From the NCBI GenBank assembly GCA_018364485.1, contig JAGZLX010000029.1:1-22260 (forward strand): a stretch of 22,260 nucleotides of DNA, written 5' to 3'. Position numbers and translations under genes: made by a program. This document shows positions 8,902 to 15,517 of the stretch, in pieces. The notes beneath the pieces are model-generated. The model was not told where the DNA came from, ran no database searches, and saw only the letters and a list, made by a program, of their open reading frames with translations. The DNA comes from Granulicatella adiacens (GTDB taxonomy: Bacteria; Bacillota; Bacilli; Lactobacillales; Aerococcaceae). Position 1 is the first letter of the stretch. Each line of letters begins with the position of its first letter.

Positions 8902-10083
8902 TTATTCAAATGTATCTTTAAAGGCGTTCTTCATTTTGTCGAAGAAGTTCTCTTCTCCATTATGAAGTTCTGTTCCTTCCTCACTCGCAAATACTTGTAA
9001 TGCTTGTTTTTGCTTATCTGTCAGTTTCTTAGGAGTATCTACGATAACTTCTACATGTTGGTCACCGTTTCCTGTTCCGCGAAGTTTTGGAGCACCTTTT
9101 CCACGTAAACGTAAAATTGTTCCTGATTGTGTTCCAGCAGGAACTTTTAATTTCACTTTACCGTGAACAGTTGGAACATCCACTTCGTCACCAAGAGCCG
9201 CTTGAGCAAAGTTTACATGAAGTTGATAGTAAATATCTGCGCCTTGGCGTTTAAAAGTCTTACTTTGTCCAACACGGAAGATGACATAAAGGTCACCATA
9301 TGGGCCACCATTAAAGCCTACTTCCCCTTGGCCTTGAAGACGCATTTGATTTCCATCTTCAACCCCAGCAGGAACTTTCACTTTCACTTTATGTGTTTCA
9401 TCTACTTGACCATGACCGTGACAGGTTGGACATTTTTCTTTAATTTCTTGTCCTGTACCATGACACACATCACAGGTTGTTTGACTCATCATACGTCCAA
9501 ATGGTGTATTTCTTTCAACATTAATCACACCTGCACCATGACATTTAGAACATGTTGTAGGATGAGTACCTGGTTTAGCACCAGTACCATGACAAGTTTG
9601 ACATTCGTCACTACGATGATAATGAATCGTTTCTTCTTTACCAAAGATAGCTTCTTCAAAGGTTAAATCCATGACATATTGAAGGTCAGCCCCTTGACGC
9701 GGCATATTTGCACGGTCTGCACGACTAGCTCCACCACCGAAGAAACTACTAAAGATATCTTCGAATCCACCAGTAAAGTTTCCACTACCGCCAAAACCGT
9801 CGAACCCGCCGAAACCTTCAAATCCACCACCAAATCCGCCTCCACTAAATCCAGAGTTTGGATCGTAAGAAGCGTGTCCATATTGGTCATAGGCTGCACG
9901 TTTTTGTGCGTCACCTAGAATTTCATAAGCTTCAGCTATTTCTTTAAATTTTTCATCTGCTCCAGGTTCTTTATTAATATCTGGATGGTACTTTTTAGAT
10001 AATTTACGATAAGCTTTCTTAATATCTGCTTCAGAGGCATCTTTGGATACGCCTAAAATTTCATATAAATCTCTTTTGGCCAC
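8902..10083 (-). CDS. dnaJ: Chaperone DnaJ (Hsp40, type I)
   Basis: DnaJ is the co-chaperone that delivers unfolded clients to DnaK and triggers its ATPase. The 393-residue protein has the full type I layout. The J domain has HPD at 33-35. A Gly/Phe-rich linker spans about 78-118. Four CxxCxGxG zinc repeats begin at Cys161, Cys178, Cys204 and Cys218. The C-terminal client-binding domains end in a charged tail. The start codon is GTG (plus-strand cac at 10081-10083), preceded by AAGGAGGGG at good spacing; the family's usual N-terminus (MAKRDLYEILGV) begins exactly there. It is the last gene of the hrcA-grpE-dnaK-dnaJ operon, separated from dnaK by an 89-base gap containing a strong hairpin. 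Confidence 0.97.
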   Translation of the reverse strand: MAKRDLYEILGVSKDASEADIKKAYRKLSKKYHPDINKEPGADEKFKEIAEAYEILGDAQKRAAYDQYGHASYDPNSGFSGGGFGGGFEGFGGFDGFGGSGNFTGGFEDIFSSFFGGGASRADRANMPRQGADLQYVMDLTFEEAIFGKEETIHYHRSDECQTCHGTGAKPGTHPTTCSKCHGAGVINVERNTPFGRMMSQTTCDVCHGTGQEIKEKCPTCHGHGQVDETHKVKVKVPAGVEDGNQMRLQGQGEVGFNGGPYGDLYVIFRVGQSKTFKRQGADIYYQLHVNFAQAALGDEVDVPTVHGKVKLKVPAGTQSGTILRLRGKGAPKLRGTGNGDQHVEVIVDTPKKLTDKQKQALQVFASEEGTELHNGEENFFDKMKNAFKDTFE

Positions 10084-10119
10084 TGAATTGCCCCTCCTTT
10101 TCTTTCTTAGTTTACAAAG

Positions 10120-10159
10120 GATATGGGCGTAAGGCCACTAAGTAGTCTTACACCCTATC
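10120..10159 (-). other. Intercistronic RNA hairpin between dnaK and dnaJ
   Basis: GGGCGTAAG (10125-10133) pairs with CTTACACCC (10147-10155) through 9 bp including one G-U pair. Beyond a single bulged base, GATA (10120-10123) pairs with TATC (10156-10159). No U tract follows on the minus strand, so it is not a normal terminator. It may be an RNA-processing or stability element that sets the dnaK/dnaJ ratio; that role is inferred. Confidence 0.55.
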
Positions 10160-10172
10160 ATTTTAGCAAATA

Positions 10173-12008
10173 TTAGTCTACTTCTTCGAAGTCAGCATCC
10201 ACAACGCCATCGTTATTTGAAGATGATTTTTCTGTTGTACCTTCTTGAGAAGCGCCTGCTGCTTGTTGAGCTGCAGCTGCTTGTTCATAAAGTTTAACAG
10301 TTAAGTTTTGTACCACTTCATTTAAAGCGTCACGTTTTACTTTCATTGCTTCTAAGTCGTTTGCTTCCACAGCTGCTTTTAATTCATCACGAGCTGCTTC
10401 TGCTTTTTGAACGTCGCTAGCATCTACTTTACCTTCTAAATCTTTCAATGTTTTGTCAACAGTGAAGATTAATTGGTCTACTTCGTTACGTAAATCTACT
10501 TCTTCTTTACGTTTTTTATCTGCTTCAGCATTAGCTTCTGCATCTTTCACCATACGTTCGATTTCTTCATCTGATAAACCTGAAGAAGATTTAATTGTAA
10601 TAGCTTGTTCTTTACCAGTTCCTAAATCTTTAGCACGTACATTTACAATACCGTTTTTATCGATATCGAATGTTACTTCGATTTGAGGCACACCACGAGG
10701 AGCAGCTGGAATATCTGTTAATTGGAAGCGACCTAAAGTCTTGTTGTCCGCTGCCATTGGACGTTCACCTTGTAATACGTGTACGTCTACTGCTGGTTGG
10801 TTATCCGCTGCAGTTGAGAATACTTGTGATTTGCTTGTTGGGATTGTAGTGTTACGATCGATTAATTTAGTGAACACGCCACCCATTGTTTCAATACCAA
10901 GTGATAATGGTGTTACATCTAATAATACGATATCTTTCACATCACCAGAGATAACTCCACCTTGGATTGCAGCACCCATCGCTACTACTTCGTCAGGGTT
11001 TACTGATTTGTTAGGTTCTTTACCAGTTTCTTTACGTACTGCTTCAACAACTGCTGGAATACGAGTTGATCCACCAACTAATAATACTTGGTCGATATCT
11101 GAAGCTGTTAAACCTGCGTCAGCTAATGCACGACGAACTGGTTCTTTTGTACGTTCTACTAAATCATGAGTTAATTGATCAAATTTAGCACGAGTTAATG
11201 TTACTTCTAAGTGTAATGGGCCAGCTGCACCAGCAGAAATGAATGGTAAGCTGATTTGTGTTTGAGAAACACCTGATAAGTCTTTCTTAGCTTTTTCAGC
11301 AGCATCTTTCAAACGTTGCATTGCCATTTTATCGCTTGATAAATCAATACCGTTATCACGTTGGAATTCTTCTACTAAGAAATCAATGATTTTTTGGTCG
11401 AAGTCATCCCCACCGAGATGGTTATCACCAGCTGTTGATAATACGTCGAATACGCCATCTCCTAATTCAAGGATTGATACGTCGAACGTACCACCACCAA
11501 GGTCGAATACTAAGATTTTTTCTTCATGGTCAACTTTATCAAGACCATATGCAAGAGCTGCTGCAGTTGGTTCGTTAACGATACGTTCTACTTCTAAACC
11601 AGCGATACGACCAGCATCTTTAGTTGCTTGACGTTGTGCGTCGTTGAAGTATGCAGGTACTGTAATAACTGCTTTGTCTACTTTTTCTCCAAGATATTCT
11701 TCAGCATATCCTTTTAAGTATTGTAGGATCATTGCTGAAATTTCTTGAGGTGTATAAGATTTACCTTCGATTTCAACTTTATATCCTGTTTCGCCCATGT
11801 GACGTTTGATAGATGCAATTGTATTTGGGTTTGTTACAGCTTGACGTTTTGCAACTTCACCTACTTGAATTTCACCATTTTTGAACGCTACAACAGATGG
11901 TGTTGTACGGTTTCCTTCTGGGTTTGCAATAATTTTTGCTTCGTTACCTTCTAAAACAGCTACTGCTGAGTTTGTTGTTCCTAAGTCAATACCAATAATT
12001 TTACTCAT
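10173..12008 (-). CDS. dnaK: Chaperone DnaK (Hsp70)
   Basis: DnaK is the cytosolic ATP-dependent Hsp70 chaperone, working with DnaJ and the nucleotide exchange factor GrpE. The 611-residue product shows IGIDLGTTNS at residues 5-14, the phosphate-binding DLGGGTFDVS at 169-178, and the interdomain linker region VLLDVTPLSLG near 365. The substrate-binding beta domain, helical lid and acidic C-terminal tail DADFEEVD follow. It is of the shorter Gram-positive type. The ATG start is preceded by AGGAGTG at 8 bases. It lies 48 bases downstream of grpE with no terminator between them. Confidence 0.98.
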   Translation of the reverse strand: MSKIIGIDLGTTNSAVAVLEGNEAKIIANPEGNRTTPSVVAFKNGEIQVGEVAKRQAVTNPNTIASIKRHMGETGYKVEIEGKSYTPQEISAMILQYLKGYAEEYLGEKVDKAVITVPAYFNDAQRQATKDAGRIAGLEVERIVNEPTAAALAYGLDKVDHEEKILVFDLGGGTFDVSILELGDGVFDVLSTAGDNHLGGDDFDQKIIDFLVEEFQRDNGIDLSSDKMAMQRLKDAAEKAKKDLSGVSQTQISLPFISAGAAGPLHLEVTLTRAKFDQLTHDLVERTKEPVRRALADAGLTASDIDQVLLVGGSTRIPAVVEAVRKETGKEPNKSVNPDEVVAMGAAIQGGVISGDVKDIVLLDVTPLSLGIETMGGVFTKLIDRNTTIPTSKSQVFSTAADNQPAVDVHVLQGERPMAADNKTLGRFQLTDIPAAPRGVPQIEVTFDIDKNGIVNVRAKDLGTGKEQAITIKSSSGLSDEEIERMVKDAEANAEADKKRKEEVDLRNEVDQLIFTVDKTLKDLEGKVDASDVQKAEAARDELKAAVEANDLEAMKVKRDALNEVVQNLTVKLYEQAAAAQQAAGASQEGTTEKSSSNNDGVVDADFEEVD

Positions 12009-12056
12009 ATTTAATTCACTCCTATTATTTATAATATTGTTTTAAGTTTCGTCTTC

Positions 12057-12611
12057 TTATTGTGATACGATGACCATTGCTGGTCGTAATACTCGATCTT
12101 TTAATTTGTATCCTTTTTGATACACTTGTACCACGCGGTCTGCTTCTTGCCCTTCCTCAACAGGAACGGTTTGAACAGCGTGATGTAAAGTTGGATCGAA
12201 TGGTTGGTTTAAGGCTTCAATTTCTTCGATGCCTTCTTCTTTTAGCGCATAAAGGAAACCTTCATACACCATCTCAATCCCTTTTTTAAGATTTTGAGCT
12301 TCTTCTGATTCACTTGGAGAAGCGATGGCTCTCTCAAGGTTATCAATCACATTTAATAAGTTTTGTGCAAGACTTTGGCTGCGATATTTTGCAGCATCTT
12401 GTCTTTCTTTTGCATTTCTCTTTTGGATATTCGAGATTTCAGCAGACAGTCGATATACTTGATCGTTCAACTTCTCTACTTCTTGTTGTAATTTCTCTTC
12501 ATTCGTAAGTTCTGTTGTGGTTTCTTCAGTAACTTCTTCTTGAGGAGCTTCATCTGCAACAATTTTTTCTTCTTTTAATTCTTCTTTATTGTTTTGTTCA
12601 TTTGTTTCCAA
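12057..12611 (-). CDS. grpE: Nucleotide exchange factor GrpE, TTG start
   Basis: GrpE releases ADP from DnaK and is thought to act as a thermosensor. The 184-residue protein has an acidic, Glu-rich disordered N-terminus (about 1-45) and a long coiled-coil helix (about 45-110). The C-terminal beta domain carries the typical ALKEEGIEEIEALNQPFDPTLHHAV and the ending VLRPAMVIVS. The start codon appears to be TTG (plus-strand caa at 12609-12611). AAGGAG lies 8 bases before it, an in-frame stop is 5 codons upstream, and no in-frame ATG or GTG occurs near. The nearby ATG inside GGAGATG is out of frame. It begins 17 bases after the hrcA stop. Identity is certain; the start is the best available reading. 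Confidence 0.95.
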   Translation of the reverse strand: METNEQNNKEELKEEKIVADEAPQEEVTEETTTELTNEEKLQQEVEKLNDQVYRLSAEISNIQKRNAKERQDAAKYRSQSLAQNLLNVIDNLERAIASPSESEEAQNLKKGIEMVYEGFLYALKEEGIEEIEALNQPFDPTLHHAVQTVPVEEGQEADRVVQVYQKGYKLKDRVLRPAMVIVSQ

Positions 12612-12628
12612 GATTTCATCTCCTTACT

Positions 12629-13669
12629 CTATAAGTTACGATAATAATCTTCTATCGTGGTTGCTAACTCTTCCCTGAGTCCTTTTACAATTGATAATAC
12701 ATTCGAATACGGCATATTCTTTGGTCCAAGAAGTGCAATCAGTCCTGTATCTTGGTTTGGAGTTTCGTAACTAGCAGTTACCAAACTAAAGTCACCAAGT
12801 AACGGATGATCCATTTCTGACCCGAGCCTAATTTGAATATCTTGATGATCATTGGTTACTAGTTGATGTAACTTAGACTGATCATCCATCAATTGATAAA
12901 TTCCCTTGAGTTGATCCACATTAGCGTGATGATCAAAGTAATTTAACAAATATCTTCTTCCTGCGACATGCATTCGATCATTTTCGAAACGATTCATCAT
13001 TTCTTGAATCACTTTGACGATTTGAATTTGTGAATTCATATAGCGATTCATAAGGATTGGAAGATCCGTTTTTAATCGTTTAGCAACGATATCTAGCGGT
13101 ACTCCAATTAATTCTTCATTAATGATGCGAACCACTTTATCTAAATCACTATCGTCAATTCCACCAGGAATTGTATAGACTTTATTTTCAACTAAACCAT
13201 TACTGATGACTATGATTGCCATCACTTGATTTGGGTTTAGGCGAACAAGTCTAAATCCCGATAACGTGGCAGTTTTCACTTCCGGTCCAAAAGAAATTGC
13301 GGTGTAGTTCGTTAATGTTGCTAGTATGTCAGCAGATAAACGAAATACATCTTGAATCTCTAATGTTGACTGTTGGAAAACTTCACGAATTTGATTTCGA
13401 ACGCTTAAAGAAACAGGTTGCTTTTGTCTAGGTAGAATGTTGTCGATGTAGTAACGATATCCTTTATTAGAAGGAACTCGCCCAGAAGAAGTATGGTTCT
13501 TTTCAAGATAGCCCATCTCTTCCAGCTTCATCATCTCGTTACGAATCGTCGCTGAACTAAATGGTAATTCTGCAACTTCCATCAACTTCTTCGACCCGAC
13601 CGGCTCCAAAGTTTCCGTATATAATTGTATGATTAATTGTAAGATTAGCAATTGTCTATTGGTTAACAT
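12629..13669 (-). CDS. hrcA: Heat-inducible transcription repressor HrcA
   Basis: HrcA is the repressor of class I heat-shock genes; it binds the CIRCE element and depends on GroEL for activity. The 346-residue product has the N-terminal winged helix (MLTNRQLLILQLII, then SSATIRNEMMKLEEMGYLEKNHTSSGRVPSNKGYRYY compressed in about the first 80 residues) and the GAF-like dimerisation region after it. The frame is open from a GTG at 13678 and also offers ATG at 13672. The ATG at 13669 is preferred because GAGG lies 8 bases before it and family members normally begin MLT. It is the first gene of the operon and is controlled by the CIRCE site directly upstream, so it represses itself. Confidence 0.96.
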   Translation of the reverse strand: MLTNRQLLILQLIIQLYTETLEPVGSKKLMEVAELPFSSATIRNEMMKLEEMGYLEKNHTSSGRVPSNKGYRYYIDNILPRQKQPVSLSVRNQIREVFQQSTLEIQDVFRLSADILATLTNYTAISFGPEVKTATLSGFRLVRLNPNQVMAIIVISNGLVENKVYTIPGGIDDSDLDKVVRIINEELIGVPLDIVAKRLKTDLPILMNRYMNSQIQIVKVIQEMMNRFENDRMHVAGRRYLLNYFDHHANVDQLKGIYQLMDDQSKLHQLVTNDHQDIQIRLGSEMDHPLLGDFSLVTASYETPNQDTGLIALLGPKNMPYSNVLSIVKGLREELATTIEDYYRNL

Positions 13670-13684
13670 CATAGTCACCTCTCT

Positions 13685-13711
13685 TTAGCACTTGACTAAG
13701 ACGAGTGCTAA
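13685..13711 (-). promoter_or_regulatory. CIRCE operator of the hrcA operon
   Basis: On the minus strand TTAGCACTC is followed by 9 bases and AAGTGCTAA, matching the CIRCE consensus (TTAGCACTC-N9-GAGTGCTAA) at 17 of 18 arm positions. It lies 15 bases before hrcA and just downstream of the predicted transcription start, the usual site for HrcA repression. Confidence 0.97.
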
Positions 13712-13721
13712 CCACATTTAT

Positions 13722-13750
13722 AATTTAACACATTGGTCAAATTAAGTCAA
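13722..13750 (-). promoter_or_regulatory. Heat-shock operon promoter
   Basis: TTGACT (13750-13745 on the minus strand) is followed after 17 bases by TAAATT (13727-13722), placing the transcription start at the upstream edge of the CIRCE element. A second TTGACC nearby has no -10 at a suitable distance. Confidence 0.6.
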
Positions 13751-13834
13751 TATAAAAATACTAGGACTTTAGACTGATTTTTTGAAGGTTTTGTACTACA
13801 ACTATTGCCGTAGATAAGGCATTCCTACTATATA

Positions 13835-13863
13835 TTGAATGTCTTTTGGTTTTCCTTTATAAT
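13835..13863 (+). promoter_or_regulatory. Promoter of the first LPNTG/two-signal protein gene
   Basis: TTGAAT (13835-13840) is followed after 17 bases by a perfect TATAAT (13858-13863), giving a leader of about 37 bases. Recognising this promoter rules out the TTG at 13835 as a start codon. Confidence 0.75.
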
Positions 13864-13906
13864 TTTTTATAGAATAATCTATAAGTTTATAGAAAGGAAC
13901 ATCAAA

Positions 13907-14590
13907 ATGAAGCTTAAACATTTCACACTTGCTTTTCTTTCAGTTTTCCTATTTGGCTTCTTTTTCTATAACAGCTCTATAAAAGCTGCTGAAAGTCAAA
14001 CTGTTAATGTAACTACGGTGGATATAGATACATTAACCCCAACTGAATTAAGCAATATGATAAATGGTACTCCTTCGGGATCAGTTTCTTCGAACGCTAT
14101 TGTAAAACTAGTTTATAAGAAGAAAGCATGTCCTGTTGATAAGCCAACATTACCAAATACTGGGGTTACAAGTAACTTAGCAGCAATCATTTTCGGTTCA
14201 CTGCTATTAGTTTCTAGCTTATTTTTAGTTAAGTCTTCTAAAGGAAGAAAATTAATCATACTCTTCGTATTAGGTGGAACAAGTATTGCGCTAGCAACTC
14301 CTGCAATTGCTTCGACAATTGAAGTAATTGGTGAAACTAAACTGTTTTCTATTTCAGCTTTGAATGATATTACTATTCCAGAAATTGAGTGCTACGAGTA
14401 TGTTGGTTACATTATACCTACTGTAGAAACGACAACTGTTGAGTCAACAACTTCAGAAACTGTATCAACTGAGACTACTGAAACAACTGAAGATACAACA
14501 ATTGTAACAACAACTACCGAAGCGGAAACGACAACCGCTCAAACAGAGACAGAGGTAACTGTTCTCCCGGGAACACCATCTCCACCTTAA
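13907..14590 (+). CDS. Surface protein with internal LPNTG signal and second signal-peptide-like segment (paralog A)
   Basis: I do not recognise the family. The 227-residue product begins with a signal peptide (1-28, likely cleaved near KAA-ES), followed by a short domain (29-81) ending in KKKACPVDKPT. Next comes LPNTG at 82-86, a hydrophobic segment (about 89-108) and KSSKGRK (109-115). Those three elements make a complete sortase sorting signal, but in mid-protein. It is followed at once by a second hydrophobic stretch ending ATPAIA-S (116-136), shaped like another signal peptide. A domain with GETKLFSISALNDIT and ECYEYVGYII (about 136-170) follows, then a Thr/Glu-rich tail (171-218) ending LPGTPSPP. 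Single cysteines lie in each half (Cys75, Cys162). The start ATG has AAAGGA about 8 bases before it; the frame is open further upstream, but that covers the promoter. By the positive-inside rule both domains should be outside the cell. Confidence 0.8.
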   Translation: MKLKHFTLAFLSVFLFGFFFYNSSIKAAESQTVNVTTVDIDTLTPTELSNMINGTPSGSVSSNAIVKLVYKKKACPVDKPTLPNTGVTSNLAAIIFGSLLLVSSLFLVKSSKGRKLIILFVLGGTSIALATPAIASTIEVIGETKLFSISALNDITIPEIECYEYVGYIIPTVETTTVESTTSETVSTETTETTEDTTIVTTTTEAETTTAQTETEVTVLPGTPSPP

Positions 14591-14602
14591 TCAAAAGACA
14601 AG

Positions 14603-14629
14603 GGACAGCTGTTCTAGCTGTCCGTTTTT
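14603..14629 (+). terminator. Terminator of paralog A
   Basis: GGACAGCT (14603-14610) pairs perfectly with AGCTGTCC (14616-14623) around a 5-base loop, followed by G and T5. It separates the two paralogs into independent transcripts. Confidence 0.9.
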
Positions 14630-14638
14630 ATTTCTATA

Positions 14639-14657
14639 TTTTCCTTTGAAAGGAAAA
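14639..14657. repeat. 19-base near-perfect palindrome upstream of paralog B
   Basis: TTTTCCTTTGAAAGGAAAA has perfect 9-base arms around one central G. It lies 20 bases upstream of the -35 of the second gene and after the terminator of the first. No U run follows, so it is not a terminator. It may be a binding site for a regulator; no equivalent is seen in front of the first gene. Confidence 0.5.
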
Positions 14658-14676
14658 ATAATGATTTCACATTTCT

Positions 14677-14705
14677 TTGCAAATTTTCATTATTTCCATT
14701 ATAAT
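14677..14705 (+). promoter_or_regulatory. Promoter of the second LPNTG/two-signal protein gene
   Basis: TTGCAA (14677-14682) is followed after exactly 17 bases by a perfect TATAAT (14700-14705), 38 bases before the start codon. Confidence 0.75.
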
Positions 14706-14743
14706 TTCATAAAATAATCAATTAAAAAAGGAAAGGATTTATT

Positions 14744-15469
14744 ATGAAATCATTCAAAAAATTAGTAGCCCTAATTTCTTTAGCGTTTTTAACAGCAATT
14801 TTCGCTTCTAATTTTACTTCTGCATATGCAGATAGTACGACTAAAGTGAACATCACGAATGTTGATATTGCTTCACTTTCTAATTCTGAAAAAGAATTAA
14901 TCATCTCTGGGAACCCTTCGGGAGCAGTAAACTCTACTACTTCTGTAAAATTAGTTTACAAGAAAGTGGCTTGTCCAATTGACAAACCTTCTCTTCCTAA
15001 CACTGGAACATCAACAAGTTTAGTGACACTTGGAGCTGGACTTTTAGTATTAGGTGCAGCCTATGCTCTATTAAAATCAAATAAAGGTAAAAAGTTAATT
15101 ACTATTTTATTTGTGGTTGGAGCTGGTAGCATTCTTGTCGGATCTGTAGACGCTTCGCAAGTGACCTTAAACGGTGAAACTAAAGTAGTCTCTATTTCAC
15201 AATTAGAAGAAATTACTGTAGATGAAATGGACTGTTATGAATATGTTGGGTATATCATTGTTAAAGGTGATGAAACAACAACGGTTACTACTGAAAGTGG
15301 AACTACTAAAGTAACAACAACTGAAACACCTACAACAGAGACACCTACTACTGAAGGTCCAACAACTGGTGAAACAACCACTGAGGAAACTACAGAAGAA
15401 ACAACTACAGAGCAAACTGAATCTGAAGAAGAAGTAACTATAAAGCCAGGTACTCCTGCTCCAGCTTAA
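14744..15469 (+). CDS. Surface protein with internal LPNTG signal and second signal-peptide-like segment (paralog B)
   Basis: This 241-residue paralog of the preceding gene has the same layout, which argues that the architecture is selected and not an accident. The signal peptide cleaves near AYA-DS (29/30). Domain one spans 30-83 and ends KKVACPIDKPS. LPNTG is at 84-88, a hydrophobic segment at about 91-110, KSNKGKK at 111-117, and a second hydrophobic stretch ending SVDA-S at 118-138. Domain two has GETKVVSISQLEEIT and DCYEYVGYII, and the tail is rich in Thr, Glu and Pro (174-230), ending KPGTPAPA. Cys77 and Cys164 match the two cysteines of the first copy. The tail includes a degenerate run of TPTTE-type units at about 197-207. 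GGAAAGGA precedes the ATG. It has its own promoter and terminator. Function unknown; sortase substrate status is inferred from the motif. Confidence 0.8.
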   Translation: MKSFKKLVALISLAFLTAIFASNFTSAYADSTTKVNITNVDIASLSNSEKELIISGNPSGAVNSTTSVKLVYKKVACPIDKPSLPNTGTSTSLVTLGAGLLVLGAAYALLKSNKGKKLITILFVVGAGSILVGSVDASQVTLNGETKVVSISQLEEITVDEMDCYEYVGYIIVKGDETTTVTTESGTTKVTTTETPTTETPTTEGPTTGETTTEETTEETTTEQTESEEEVTIKPGTPAPA

Positions 15470-15488
15470 AGAACTCTATAAATACAAT

Positions 15489-15517
15489 AAGAGGTAGATT
15501 TTACATCTACCTCTTTT
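15489..15517. terminator. Bidirectional terminator after paralog B
   Basis: AAGAGGTAGAT (15489-15499) pairs perfectly with ATCTACCTCTT (15505-15515) around a 5-base loop, followed by T on the plus strand. It lies between paralog B and the convergent 213-residue gene, and can serve both. Confidence 0.85.

Larger units (their letters stand above)
13907..15469 (+). repeat. Tandem gene duplication (paralogs A and B)
   Basis: The two products align from end to end with few gaps up to the Thr-rich tails. Both share VKLVYKK, ACPxDKPxLPNTG, KSxKGxKLI, GETKxxSISxL, CYEYVGYII and PGTPxP. Similarity is clear in protein but much weaker in DNA, so the duplication is not recent. Confidence 0.8.

Noticed and set aside
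9163..9666. Open frame of 167 codons on the plus strand opposite dnaJ
   Set aside because: It is antisense to the zinc-finger part of dnaJ, rich in Thr/Phe as expected from reverse reading, and has no RBS or recognisable domain.
10741..11169. Open frame of 142 codons on the plus strand opposite dnaK
   Set aside because: It is an antisense shadow of the highly biased dnaK codons, with no RBS or promoter.
13835..13906. N-terminal extension of paralog A from the TTG at 13835
   Set aside because: The stretch contains a consensus promoter (-35 TTGAAT, -10 TATAAT), and the ATG at 13907 has a good RBS and begins a normal signal peptide.
14575..14590. LPGTP near the C-terminus of paralog A as a second sorting signal
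   Set aside because: It lacks the Gly after Thr, no hydrophobic segment or charged tail follows, and copy B has KPGTP instead.
15265..15435. CRISPR or tandem DNA repeat in the Thr-rich tail of paralog B
   Set aside because: The units are short and degenerate at the DNA level and follow from Thr/Glu codon repetition; no regular spacers.
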